DNA of 37,414 bases from an uncultured Clostridia bacterium (GTDB taxonomy: Bacteria; Bacillota; Clostridia; Oscillospirales; Acutalibacteraceae): contig CALWVB010000084.1 in the NCBI GenBank assembly GCA_944384895.1, positions 1 to 37,414 of the forward strand, in the 5' to 3' direction. Of this stretch, positions 8,243 to 15,969 are shown piece by piece. The translations under genes were made by a program, and so were the position numbers. How positions within the stretch are numbered: position 1 is the first letter of the stretch; the number at the start of each line of letters is the position of its first letter. The notes under the pieces were generated by a model. That model worked only from the letters and a program-made list of their open reading frames with translations. It was not told the origin of the DNA and ran no database searches.

Positions 8243-8998
8243 ATGAAAATTATACTTGAAAACGAAAAAATATATCATGGAAATCTAGTTCTTGTAAATG
8301 CACAGTATCCCTTTAAAGATATTAATACAAATAATTTTAAAACTATTACTCCCCGCTTTCCTAATATTTTTCTTCAATATGAGGCATCAAATGCCTTAAA
8401 TCTTATTTTAAGAAAAATTTCAGCTAACAATGCCATCATTCCTGTAAGCGGATATCGTTCGATAGAAGAACAATCTGAAATATATTATAGTTCACTTAAA
8501 GATAATGGGCAAGAATATACAAAAAAATTTGTCGCATTGCCTCACCATAGCGAACATCAAACGGGATTAGCCATTGATTTAGCTCTTAATCAAAAAAATA
8601 TCGACTTTATATGTCCTAATTTCCCATATGAAGGCATTAGTAATAATTTTAGAAAAGCAGCGCCTTATTATGGATTTATTGAGCGTTATCAAAAAGAAAA
8701 AGAAAAAATTACATCAATTGCACATGAACCGTGGCATTTCCGGTATGTTGGATATCCGCATTCAGAAATTATAGTTAAAAAGCATTTTGCGCTGGAAGAA
8801 TATATTACATTTCTCAAAATATATAGCGAACACAATCGCTTTATATACCTATCAAAAAATAAATCCATAAATGAGATCTATTTTGTCCCGGCAATAAAAT
8901 ACAAAACAATAATAACTTTACCCAAAACATCAAATTATCAAATTTCCGGCAATAACATAGATGGTTTTATTATAACCCTTTGGAGGACAAACATATGA
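8243..8998 (+). CDS. vanXY: VanXY D,D-dipeptidase/D,D-carboxypeptidase
   Basis: A zinc enzyme (251 aa) that removes D-Ala-D-Ala dipeptide and trims terminal D-Ala from normal precursors, so that only D-Ser-ended precursors remain. It is an M15B/VanY-fold protein. R72 lies in VSGYRSIEEQSEIY. The zinc ligands are H105 and D112 in HSEHQTGLAIDL and H165 in EPWHFRYVG, with E162 as catalytic base. A tail of about 55 residues after position 195 matches the longer VanXY forms of VanG-type clusters. No signal peptide is visible, in keeping with cytoplasmic VanXY. It begins 2 bp after the ligase stop with a weak ribosome binding site and overlaps vanT by ATGA, so translation is coupled. Confidence 0.9.
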   Translation: MKIILENEKIYHGNLVLVNAQYPFKDINTNNFKTITPRFPNIFLQYEASNALNLILRKISANNAIIPVSGYRSIEEQSEIYYSSLKDNGQEYTKKFVALPHHSEHQTGLAIDLALNQKNIDFICPNFPYEGISNNFRKAAPYYGFIERYQKEKEKITSIAHEPWHFRYVGYPHSEIIVKKHFALEEYITFLKIYSEHNRFIYLSKNKSINEIYFVPAIKYKTIITLPKTSNYQISGNNIDGFIITLWRTNI

Positions 8999-11133
8999 GC
9001 AATCATAAAAGTTATACAGGCATTGACCATTTTCGGTTTATTGCCGCTTTATTGATTATTACTATACATACATCTCCATTAGTATCGTATAGTCAAACCA
9101 GCGACTTTATATTAACCCGCATTATAGCCCGTGTTGCTGTACCATTTTTTATAATGACATCAGGTTTCTTTTTAATTTCAAGATATACGCGCAATAATGA
9201 TAAATTAAAAGTCTTTATAAAAAATACTGCTCTTATTTATATAATAGCTATACTGATTTATATTCCAGTTAATATATATAATAATTATTTTACCCAGGAT
9301 AATATCATACCAAAGTTTTTAAAAGACCTTATCTTTGACGGTACATTCTATCATTTATGGTATCTGCCTGCATCTATACTCGGCGCAGTTATTGCTTGGT
9401 ATTTAGTTAAACATTTTGACTATAAAAAAGCATTTATAATTACCATAATTCTGTATCTTATAGGTTTATTGGGAGATAGTTATTATGGAATATCTGACAA
9501 GATATCTGTTCTCCATAGCTTTTACAGCTTGATTTTTCAACTTTCTGATTATACAAGAAATGGTATTTTCTTTACTCCTGTCTTTTTTGTATTAGGCGGA
9601 TTTATAGCTGATAATTCATGTAAACTAAGCTTTAAAAAAAGCATATGTGGATTTGGAATCAGTTTTGCTTTGATGTTTTGTGAAGCCATGATATTGCATT
9701 ATTTTAATCTACAGAAACATGACAGTATGTATATATTTTTGCCATTAAGTATGTATTTTCTATTTCATATTATTTTACATTTTAAAGGAAAACGTCTTAT
9801 ATGGTTAAGAACATTATCTTTAATTATCTACATTATACATCCAATGATGATTATATTAGTACGTCTAATAGCTAAACTGTTTCATTTACAGAACTTATTT
9901 ATTCAGAACAGTATAATGCATTTTTTACTGGTTTGTGTTATCTCTATTATTTTTGGTATAATTACAACTATCTTTTTTAATAAATATAAATTTAAAAATA
10001 AAAAATATATTTCTAATACTGATAGGGCTTATATTGAAATTAATTTAAAAAACTTAGAACATAACGTACATATTCTGCAAAAAGTTATGCCATGCAAATG
10101 TCAATTAATGGCTGTAGTAAAAGCAAATGCATATGGCCATGGAGCTTTTGAAATTTCCACTCATCTTGACAAAATAGGTGTAAAAGCCTTTGCTGTTGCT
10201 ACTATTGATGAAGGTATAAGGCTGCGCAAATATGGTATTCGTGGAGAAATACTAATTCTTGGATATACTGATATTCATCGAGCATCTGAATTAAAAAAAT
10301 ACAATTTAACACAAACTTTAATTGATTATGAATATGCAAATGCTTTAAATAGACAAGGAGTTAATATAAAGGCTCATATTAAAATAGATACCGGTATGCA
10401 TAGACTTGGAATATCTTACAAAGATTTTAATGCTGTAAAAAATATATTTACACTAAAAAATATTAAAATTAATGGAATCTATACTCATCTATGCTGTTCA
10501 GACAGCCTTCATCCTGATGATATTACTTTTACGCGAGATCAGATTAATAAATTCTATCATTTGATTGATATTTTAAAAAATAATGGAATACCTATACCAA
10601 AACTACATATTCAAAGTAGTTTTGGTCTTATGAATTATCCTAGTCTTAAATGTGATTATGTTAGAGTAGGTATCGCTTTGTATGGAGTTCTTAGTTCGCC
10701 TAATAACGATACTGTACTGAAACTAAATTTACGTCCTGTATTATCGCTTAAATCGAAAGTAGTACTTATACGGACAATACAAAAAGGTGACAGTGTCGGA
10801 TACAGCAGAAATTTTATAGCTCCACAAGATAGTAAGATTGCTATTGTGCCTATTGGATATGCAGATGGATTTCCAAGAAACTTATCATGCAGAAAAAATA
10901 TGGTAAGAATTAATCAACAGCTTGTTCCTATTATTGGCCATATCTGTATGGATCAGCTAATGATTGATATAACAAATGCAAAAGATATTGTACTTGGAGA
11001 TACGGTTACATTAATTGATTCAGAACTATGTAATAATCTCAATGCTCCAAATATTGCTGATCGTGCAAACAGCATTAGCAATGAATTGCTTTGTAGAATG
11101 GGGACAAGGTTGCCTATAGTTTCTAAATATTAA
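8995..11133 (+). CDS. vanT: VanT membrane-bound serine/alanine racemase
   Basis: A two-domain protein of 712 aa. The N-terminal half (1-335) is an acyltransferase-3-like membrane domain with about ten hydrophobic segments, starting with YTGIDHFRFIAALLIITIHT, and is thought to help supply L-Ser. The C-terminal half (345-712) is a PLP-dependent alanine racemase-type domain with K376 in VVKANAYGHGA, the second base Y602 in SVGYSRNF, and RMGTRLPIV near the end. It makes D-Ser for the VanG ligase. The start at 8995 has a perfect GGAGG site and overlaps the vanXY stop (ATGA). Neither half shows frameshift or motif loss, so the gene looks functional. It is the last gene of the operon. Confidence 0.92.
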   Translation: MSNHKSYTGIDHFRFIAALLIITIHTSPLVSYSQTSDFILTRIIARVAVPFFIMTSGFFLISRYTRNNDKLKVFIKNTALIYIIAILIYIPVNIYNNYFTQDNIIPKFLKDLIFDGTFYHLWYLPASILGAVIAWYLVKHFDYKKAFIITIILYLIGLLGDSYYGISDKISVLHSFYSLIFQLSDYTRNGIFFTPVFFVLGGFIADNSCKLSFKKSICGFGISFALMFCEAMILHYFNLQKHDSMYIFLPLSMYFLFHIILHFKGKRLIWLRTLSLIIYIIHPMMIILVRLIAKLFHLQNLFIQNSIMHFLLVCVISIIFGIITTIFFNKYKFKNKKYISNTDRAYIEINLKNLEHNVHILQKVMPCKCQLMAVVKANAYGHGAFEISTHLDKIGVKAFAVATIDEGIRLRKYGIRGEILILGYTDIHRASELKKYNLTQTLIDYEYANALNRQGVNIKAHIKIDTGMHRLGISYKDFNAVKNIFTLKNIKINGIYTHLCCSDSLHPDDITFTRDQINKFYHLIDILKNNGIPIPKLHIQSSFGLMNYPSLKCDYVRVGIALYGVLSSPNNDTVLKLNLRPVLSLKSKVVLIRTIQKGDSVGYSRNFIAPQDSKIAIVPIGYADGFPRNLSCRKNMVRINQQLVPIIGHICMDQLMIDITNAKDIVLGDTVTLIDSELCNNLNAPNIADRANSISNELLCRMGTRLPIVSKY

Positions 11134-11336
11134 ATATAAATAATATGTTATTATTATAAAATATAATTGAGCATAAAAAAATATAAATCAAAATTTATAT
11201 TTCAACTTATTTAAACACAATTCTAAAAAAATTTAAAATTGTCAAATCTGTAGCATACAAACGATTCTTGATATACATATGGATATTTACAAATCATACA
11301 CTGTCTCCTAGAAATTAGGTTTTTAATTACAAAAAA
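11134..11336. other. AT-rich gap after vanT
   Basis: No gene is visible. AAATATAAAT (11179-11188) and ATTTATATTT (11193-11202) form a GC-free hairpin, which is at best a weak terminator for the van operon. This appears to be old chromosomal DNA between vanT and the tRNA terminator. Confidence 0.4.
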
Positions 11337-11371
11337 GGACCTAGATATACAAATATTGTATATCTAGGTCC
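11331..11371 (-). terminator. Terminator of the interrupted tRNA-Arg gene
   Basis: A perfect 16-bp stem (11337-11352 with 11356-11371) with a 3-nt loop is followed on the minus strand by TTTTTT (11336-11331). It lies 9 bp past the 3' end of the tRNA fragment, so it is the tRNA gene's own terminator, left behind at the chromosomal side of the junction. Confidence 0.85.
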
Positions 11372-11380
11372 TTAAATTAG

Positions 11381-11422
11381 CGTCGCTAAGAGGATTCGAA
11401 CCTCCGGCCTACCGCTTAGGAG
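11381..11422 (-). pseudogene. 3' half of tRNA-Arg(CCU) = ICE attachment site (att core)
   Basis: Read on the minus strand, the 42 nt fit tRNA positions 32-73 exactly. They give the anticodon loop CTCCTAA (anticodon CCT), the 3' anticodon arm GCGGT, variable loop AGGCC, T-arm GGAGG-TTCGAAT-CCTCT, the acceptor strand TAGCGAC and discriminator G. CCA is not encoded. The matching 5' half (ACCGC arm, D-arm, acceptor GTCGCTA) is absent; upstream the sequence turns at once into element DNA. This is what a tyrosine-recombinase ICE leaves at one end after integrating into the 3' half of a tRNA gene. An intact copy should exist at the other end, outside this window. Confidence 0.85.
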
Positions 11423-11670
11423 TATGCCCCGAAGGGCGTTTTCGCACATAAACCAAGCGCGAATTTTCCTTGTAAACACTGGGTTTTTCAGCGTTTTGAT
11501 GTTCGTGCAAAACTAACTTTTATCAGCTAACAACAACCATTATCAAACGCTGTTTTTTGCAGTCTGTTAGCAAGACCTCCAACAATAGGTTTACGCTCAT
11601 CAGTTAATATATTTCCATTCAATGTGCAATACCGATGACTTATTATAGCATATACTAAACATAAAATAAA
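11423..11670. other. Left end of the ICE, probable integrase arm-binding region
   Basis: No gene is visible between the tRNA fragment and the integrase terminator. The stretch holds short related motifs (GGGCGTTTTCGCAC near 11433, CAGCGTTTTGATG near 11489, GTGCAAAACTAAC near 11504) that could be arm-type integrase or Xis sites. This is suggested by position only. Confidence 0.35.
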
Positions 11671-11697
11671 GAAGGCAGTCCATTTAGGATTGCCTTC
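11671..11697 (-). terminator. Terminator of the integrase gene
   Basis: GAAGGCAGTCC (11671-11681) pairs with GGATTGCCTTC (11687-11697) with one wobble. On the minus strand it is followed by a T-rich run. It lies 8 bp after the int stop codon. Confidence 0.8.
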
Positions 11698-11704
11698 TGT
11701 CTGT

Positions 11705-13165
11705 TTATAAATTTTTTGCTAATGCTTTAAGCAGTGAAGCAGTTTCCGGATTTGCTAAAAGCTTAGCGAGCATTTCCATATTATCATCTTTTGTTTCTGG
11801 TTGCTCCGCCATTGTTTCCTCCGATTCGTCAATCACTTTTGCCATTGGGTCAAGCAGTTCTGTTACAGCTTCAAATTTTGGCATAGGAGCTGTTTTTCCT
11901 TCCTCGACATCTCTTAACCCCTTAGCATTATAAAACTGTTCCTCGAACTTCTGAGCGTTAAATCTTCTGTCATCATCAATGATATGGGAGTAGACGTTTG
12001 TAATCATATCCATACGAGCGTGACCCGCATCTCCTTGAACGGATTTCATATCACCGCCATTCCATTTCAGTTTGTAAGTGATACTTGCGTGACGAAAACT
12101 GTGAAATACTACATCCGGCAGGTTGTGTTCTCTAATTAGCTGTTTTAAGGCTCTGTTTATTACTTGTCCTTCCATTGGTCTGCCCGAAGAATGACAGAAA
12201 ACGAGGTTATAGTCGTAATATTCGTCTCCAAAAATCTCAATCATTTCATCAACCTGTTTCTTTCGTTCCTGAAGCATTTTGGCGACAGTAGAAGGGAGAA
12301 ATACCTTTCTGACGCTGGTCTTGGTCTTTGGTGTTTTCAAAACAAGATTTGTATGTGTATTCGATATTGTTCTTGGAAAGATACGAATAATATCTTTACC
12401 GTCTAAGGCTTCCAGAGCATCCTTATTGACTCGCTGCAATTCTTTGTTTACGAAGATAGAAGCGTTATTTTCTTCTATACTCTTTTCGCTGATGTCAATA
12501 CAGTCCCAAGTAAGACCGAGCATTTCTCCCATACGCAAAGAGCAAGAAAACGCCAAATTGATAGCTAAAGATAATGTATCATCTTCACATACTTCAAGTG
12601 CGTGCAGCAATGTTTCTGCTGTCCAAATCTCTCTTTTTTGATGTTCCTCTTTTGGAAGATTAGCATTGAGTACGGGATTTTTGCCGATGAGTTCCCACTT
12701 TACAGCCTGATTAAAAGCACTTCGCAGAAGCTTGTGTATCTCTCTTATGGTATGTGCTGTGAGATACTTGTTTTTCGGCTGTCTGTTATTTACCATCTTT
12801 GGCTTTACCGACATCAGGCTCTGATAAAACTTGTCCATAAGTCTCGGCGAAACATCTGACAGTTTCACATCTCCGATAAGAGGGATGATGTAGTTGTACA
12901 TCAAGCCTTTCTTTGAATGGTAAGTTGACATTGCCCAATGATTAACTCCGTACACCGAAGTGTATTCTTCCAAAAGGTCTGCAACCGTAGTGGCGGTTGG
13001 CACAATAAATGTATTATTCTGCTGAGAAAATTCAATCTCAGCTTTGCGTTTCTTGGCTGCTGCTTGGGTATCGAAGGTTTCCCACTTTTGCCTGTCGTTC
13101 CCGTGTTCATCGGTGTATCTGTACACAACTGAATATTTGTTTTTTCTCTTTATAATTGATGCCAT
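11705..13165 (-). CDS. int: Tyrosine site-specific integrase of the ICE
   Basis: It catalyses integration into, and excision from, the tRNA-Arg site. The protein has 486 aa, longer than Tn916 Int (405). The order is an arm-binding AP2-like N-terminal domain (1-50, KNKYSVVYRYTDEHGND), a SAM-like core-binding domain (about 60-165), and a catalytic domain with R211 (SLRMGEMLGLTW), a lysine in KTPKTKTSVRKVFLP, H355 and R358 (HSFRH), H382 (GHARMD) and nucleophile Y392 (NVYSHI). The last 80 residues are an acidic tail plus a short helix unusual for Tn916 Int. The start at 13165 has AAGGAGG. It lies 11 bp after the last of four excisionase-like genes, in one operon, beside the att site. Confidence 0.95.
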   Translation of the reverse strand: MASIIKRKNKYSVVYRYTDEHGNDRQKWETFDTQAAAKKRKAEIEFSQQNNTFIVPTATTVADLLEEYTSVYGVNHWAMSTYHSKKGLMYNYIIPLIGDVKLSDVSPRLMDKFYQSLMSVKPKMVNNRQPKNKYLTAHTIREIHKLLRSAFNQAVKWELIGKNPVLNANLPKEEHQKREIWTAETLLHALEVCEDDTLSLAINLAFSCSLRMGEMLGLTWDCIDISEKSIEENNASIFVNKELQRVNKDALEALDGKDIIRIFPRTISNTHTNLVLKTPKTKTSVRKVFLPSTVAKMLQERKKQVDEMIEIFGDEYYDYNLVFCHSSGRPMEGQVINRALKQLIREHNLPDVVFHSFRHASITYKLKWNGGDMKSVQGDAGHARMDMITNVYSHIIDDDRRFNAQKFEEQFYNAKGLRDVEEGKTAPMPKFEAVTELLDPMAKVIDESEETMAEQPETKDDNMEMLAKLLANPETASLLKALAKNL

Positions 13166-13176
13166 ATTGTTCCTCC

Positions 13177-13386
13177 TTACGCTTCATCAAGCCATTCATC
13201 AAAACTTTTTTTGATAATTCGATAACTGTTTCGCTCTATCTTTATAGCCTTAAAGCAGCCTTGATTGATAAGCTTATACACTGTTTGCCTTGTAACCCCA
13301 AGAGCGTTTGCGGCTTCTTCGACAGAGTAACTCTTTTTATCAAATGTATTATTGTTTAGTTGCCTTGCTCGTTCTTCAATCGACAT
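13177..13386 (-). CDS. Small excisionase-type helix-turn-helix protein
   Basis: The protein has 69 aa. I chose the ATG at 13386 because GGAGGTGG lies just upstream; it overlaps the end of the preceding gene by 11 bp. The HTH_17/MerR-like domain is SYSVEEAANALGVTRQTVYKLINQGCFKAIKI, followed by the wing-like NSYRIIKKSFDEWL. Proteins like this bind att arms as recombination directionality factors. As the gene next to int, it is a plausible Xis, but three similar genes precede it. Confidence 0.75.
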   Translation of the reverse strand: MSIEERARQLNNNTFDKKSYSVEEAANALGVTRQTVYKLINQGCFKAIKIERNSYRIIKKSFDEWLDEA

Positions 13387-14074
13387 AGTTTTCCACCTCC
13401 TCGATTTCCATAATCTTTGTATATTTGCTTTGAGAGGAGTACCATTTTTCAAAGCTCTCCTGAATGATACGTCGCTTGTTTTCTACCCATATAAATTCTA
13501 CGATACCGTCATTCATAAGGTCGTTTGCTGTGCTTCTCGGTATACCGAGAACTTTTGCGACAGTAAGGGGAGAAATAGTTTTTCCGTATTTCTTTCCGGG
13601 GCGTTCTCCGTTGACCTTCTTGTAATGAAATTGACCGGCATACCATTCCTCGAAGCTGTCTACATCCACTCGCATTTTTCCGAATACCAAATAGGTCTTA
13701 AATCTACACTGATTGATAAGCCTGTAAGTTGCGGTTTTTCCGAGACCCAGTATTCGCATAACATCAGGAACAGTCATTGTTTTATTGTTCTGATAAGTAA
13801 GCATTGCCTTGATAATCTTTCGGTTTTCCTGAACACTCTTTTTGGAAGCTCGATATTCATTTCCTGCTCGGTATGTTTTAAACAAACCTGAATTGATAAG
13901 TTTAAGAGCTTCTTCTGCTGTAACAGAAAGCAGTTTTTGTATTTCTGCCATAGAGTAGGACTCCCACTCAACATCATCTGCGTTGCTTTTGGCAAATAGT
14001 TCTGCAAGACGCTTGGTTTCGTTTTCTTCATTGAACTTATCCACTCGTTCATCAAACATATTGTAGATAGCCAT
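13376..14074 (-). CDS. Protein with three tandem excisionase-type helix-turn-helix domains
   Basis: The protein has 232 aa. Three HTH_17-like units are visible: YSMAEIQKLLSVTAEEALKL (about 40-85), MTVPDVMRILGLGKTATYRL (about 98-145) and ISPLTVAKVLGIPRSTANDL (about 165-215). Each is followed by a short 'wing' and a K.S.(Q/E)E(N/W)-type helix (SFEEWY, SFEKWY). Excisionases normally carry one such domain, so the triple arrangement is unusual. It could bind three att arm sites at once or act as a scaffold for excision. The gene overlaps the preceding 67-aa gene by TAATG and is in the int operon. Function is inferred. Confidence 0.7.
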   Translation of the reverse strand: MAIYNMFDERVDKFNEENETKRLAELFAKSNADDVEWESYSMAEIQKLLSVTAEEALKLINSGLFKTYRAGNEYRASKKSVQENRKIIKAMLTYQNNKTMTVPDVMRILGLGKTATYRLINQCRFKTYLVFGKMRVDVDSFEEWYAGQFHYKKVNGERPGKKYGKTISPLTVAKVLGIPRSTANDLMNDGIVEFIWVENKRRIIQESFEKWYSSQSKYTKIMEIEEVENYVD

Positions 14075-14277
14075 TAGAAATCACCTCCAACTCCCTCAAG
14101 CCATTCATCGAATGCTTTCTTTGGGATACGGAAATGACCTCCGACCTTTACAAAATGAAATGCTCCTGATTTCACAAGTTCATAAGCTGTGTTTTTGCCG
14201 ATTCCAAGCATTTTCATTATGTCCTCGACAGTGTAAACCCGCTTTTCAAATGTAATTTTGTTATTTGTATCAACCAT
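14074..14277 (-). CDS. Excisionase-family protein
   Basis: The protein has 67 aa, the same length as Tn916 Xis but with different sequence. One HTH_17 domain fills it: VYTVEDIMKMLGIGKNTAYEL, then VGGHFRIPKKAFDEWLEG. The start at 14277 has a GGAGGAATC site. It lies downstream of a perfect 14-bp hairpin (14299-14331) that may control it, and is coupled to the triple-HTH gene by TAATG. A likely recombination directionality factor. Confidence 0.78.
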   Translation of the reverse strand: MVDTNNKITFEKRVYTVEDIMKMLGIGKNTAYELVKSGAFHFVKVGGHFRIPKKAFDEWLEGVGGDF

Positions 14278-14298
14278 CTTGATTCCTCCATTCTGTGC

Positions 14299-14331
14299 CT
14301 ATATAGCCAAGCACTAAGCTTGGCTATATAG
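14299..14331 (-). promoter_or_regulatory. Perfect 14-bp hairpin upstream of the excisionase gene
   Basis: CTATATAGCCAAGC (14299-14312) and its exact reverse complement (14318-14331) flank a 5-nt loop. No T-run follows on either strand, so it is not a simple terminator. It sits in the 92-bp gap between two HTH genes, just upstream of the GGAGG site of the 67-aa gene. It may be an RNA processing or stability element, or an operator. Confidence 0.6.
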
Positions 14332-14369
14332 TACTTAGAAAGAGGAATTTTGTTAATTATGCGATTTTC

Positions 14370-14630
14370 TCAATCGCACACTTGACAGTCGGATTGTTCA
14401 TCAAGGTCGTCCAGCCACTTATCAAAGCTCTTTTTTGAAATTCGGTATTGACCGCCCACACGAACGCTATGGAAAACTTTTGACCTTACAAGCTGATAAG
14501 CAGTAGTTCTGCTTACACCTAAAATGTCTTGTATCTCATCAACAGTGTAAACTCGTTTTTCATACTGAAACTCAACAGGAGCAACTGATTCCGGATGTTT
14601 ATTCATTTCAGCTATTTTATCTTCGAACAT
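14370..14630 (-). CDS. Excisionase-family helix-turn-helix protein
   Basis: The protein has 86 aa. An N-terminal extension of about 25 residues precedes one HTH_17 domain (VYTVDEIQDILGVSRTTAYQL, VGGQYRISKKSFDKWLDDL). It is clearly related to the 67-aa neighbour (shared YEKRVYTV.(E/D)I, VGG.(F/Y)RI.KK.FD.WL), so the two probably arose by duplication. The ATG overlaps the stop of the PemK-like gene (TAATG). It ends in a short tail with two Cys. Confidence 0.75.
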   Translation of the reverse strand: MFEDKIAEMNKHPESVAPVEFQYEKRVYTVDEIQDILGVSRTTAYQLVRSKVFHSVRVGGQYRISKKSFDKWLDDLDEQSDCQVCD

Positions 14631-15190
14631 CAGTTATCACTCCTTTTCTCTCTTTTAATAAGAAAATAATCGTATCCATAGCCAACCTGACATTTATCGC
14701 ATACTTCCTTTTCAGCTTGTAACGGGTCAACTCGTCTGAGAATGTTCTCCGGGACTGCAAAGAACTCGCTTCTGCATCTTGGGCAAAGACTTAAAATGAT
14801 ACCTTGTCGCTTACGTTTAGGTCTCATCGGTATTCCTACCGTGTACTTCAATCCTTTTCTTATCTCATTGATTTTATCTTCATCAGTTACTTTTCCGATG
14901 AACTCTTCCAGTTCTTCAGCCTTGTCCACTGTTCGCAACTGTTCGAGCATAAGCATAGAGGGTTCTTTTAATCCACAATCTGTGCCGAGAAGAATATGGT
15001 TATCCACATTTTCTTTCTTTTTTACCGATGTAATTACTGCGACAAGAACAGTAGGAGAGTGCTTATTAAGAAGATTGGTCTGCACAACCATAACCGGTCG
15101 TCTGCCACATTGTACGGAGCCTTTCGCCTTACCCAAATCACAATAATAAATTTCTCCCCATTTGATTTTATAAAAGTTTTCTTTCGTCAT
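14630..15190 (-). CDS. PemK/MazF-family protein with C-terminal zinc ribbon
   Basis: The protein has 186 aa starting at MTKENFYKIKWGEIYY (15190), where GAGAGG lies 8 bp upstream; an ATG at 15232 has no such site. Residues about 7-125 match the PemK/MazF endoribonuclease fold (GEIYYCDLG, GRRPVMVVQTN, VAVITSVKK, SMLMLEQLRTVDK, FIGKVTDED). A zinc-ribbon-like tail follows, with CPRC and CDKC about 30 residues apart. MazF toxins cut mRNA. The R of GRRPV and the T of VAVITS, important in MazF, are present, so it may be active. No classic MazE or PemI antitoxin lies next to it; the neighbours are HTH proteins. It may therefore regulate the recombination operon or use an HTH neighbour as antitoxin. 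It lies between the sigma-like gene and the excisionase genes. Confidence 0.78.
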   Translation of the reverse strand: MTKENFYKIKWGEIYYCDLGKAKGSVQCGRRPVMVVQTNLLNKHSPTVLVAVITSVKKKENVDNHILLGTDCGLKEPSMLMLEQLRTVDKAEELEEFIGKVTDEDKINEIRKGLKYTVGIPMRPKRKRQGIILSLCPRCRSEFFAVPENILRRVDPLQAEKEVCDKCQVGYGYDYFLIKREKRSDN

Positions 15191-15241
15191 TTGATTTACC
15201 TCTCTTTTCAAAAATGTTAAAGGAATGAACAATTAACCCCT

Positions 15242-15820
15242 TCACTTGTTTGAACTGGGAGAGCCGTTTTGCACCCCCTCAGAGAGTAAAATCTTTAATT
15301 TTTTTAATGCCAGATTGATGGACTTTTCGACTTTGCTGTAATTCACACCTTCTTCAGCTGCTATTTCTCGGCTTGTCTTGCCCTCAAAAAAGTAAGCTAT
15401 GATTCGTCTTTTCTGTATATCAGTAAGGCTATCAATGGCTTTTCTGATACGCTGCTTTTCTTGCTGCCAATATAACTGTTCAACAACATCTTCAACTACA
15501 GCAAACTCTGGATGATGTTCCTCAAACTCTCCGTCATTGACATCAAATGCGTGTCCGTTTCTCAGCATCCTCATTCTGTGTTTCGCTTCATTTCTCTGAT
15601 ATTCTCTTATGACATCGCCTTGAGATATTGAAAGTAAAATGTGTGGATTGTACCTGCGGATAACATCAGGATACTTTACCCATATTTCTTCTTCCGCCAG
15701 TTCAGTAATAATTGCCCATCTTTCTGAACCGGTATATCCCTCATACTCATATTTAAGATTTATAACTTTGCATTTATTGGCAAATAATTCTTCTTGTTGT
15801 TCTAATGTAAATTTTCTCAT
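15242..15820 (-). CDS. Sigma-70 region-4-type regulator of the ICE
   Basis: The protein has 192 aa starting at MRKFTLEQQ (15820), with AAGGAG 9 bp upstream. The C-terminal part (about 115-180) is a sigma region-4 helix-turn-helix: IRKAIDSLTDIQKRRIIAYF, then SREIAAEEGVNYSKVEKSI. The N-terminal part keeps only weak region-2-like character (YEYEGYTGSERWAII...IRRYNPHILL). Such proteins are typical of Tn916/Tn1549-like elements and are thought to drive their recombination genes. The gene heads the operon leading to int. Its Shine-Dalgarno lies in a long stem and it has a structured leader, so translation is probably controlled. Confidence 0.75.
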   Translation of the reverse strand: MRKFTLEQQEELFANKCKVINLKYEYEGYTGSERWAIITELAEEEIWVKYPDVIRRYNPHILLSISQGDVIREYQRNEAKHRMRMLRNGHAFDVNDGEFEEHHPEFAVVEDVVEQLYWQQEKQRIRKAIDSLTDIQKRRIIAYFFEGKTSREIAAEEGVNYSKVEKSINLALKKLKILLSEGVQNGSPSSNK

Positions 15821-15822
15821 TT

Positions 15823-15885
15823 CCGTAATCTCCTTAAAATTTGAATTTTTGAATTTGGTTGAAATCAAAAATTCGGAGATTACGG
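15823..15885 (-). promoter_or_regulatory. Shine-Dalgarno-sequestering stem upstream of the sigma-like gene
   Basis: On the minus strand CCGTAATCTCC pairs perfectly with GGAGATTACGG (11 bp; plus-strand 15875-15885 and 15823-15833). The second arm contains the GGAG of the sigma-like gene's ribosome binding site. Inside it, GAATTTTTGA and TCAAAAATTC (15865-15874, 15843-15852) form a second 10-bp stem. The first arm contains the stop codon of a 14-codon upstream reading frame, as in translational attenuators. Confidence 0.7.
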
Positions 15886-15924
15886 ATATTTAGCAACTTC
15901 ACTTTTCCATTGATTCAATTGCAT
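15880..15924 (-). CDS. Putative 14-aa leader peptide
   Basis: The peptide would be MQLNQWKSEVAKYP, with GGAAAGGA 6-8 nt upstream of its ATG. Its stop codon lies in the 5' arm of the stem that hides the Shine-Dalgarno of the sigma-like gene. Its own ribosome binding site is in another hairpin (CCTTTCCG 15933-15940 with CGGAAAGG 15950-15957). A ribosome on this frame would open the downstream stem. Translation of so short a frame is inferred from this arrangement. Confidence 0.45.
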   Translation of the reverse strand: MQLNQWKSEVAKYP

Positions 15925-15969
15925 AAGCTTGTCCTTTCCGCCTGTTTCACGGAAAGGCAAAGGGTACAA

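Noticed and set aside
5214..11133. van cluster as ICE cargo
   Set aside because: The tRNA fragment with its terminator lies between vanT and the integrase, so the van genes are on the chromosomal side.
11381..11422. Functional tRNA-Arg gene
   Set aside because: The 5' half is missing; only positions 32-73 are present.
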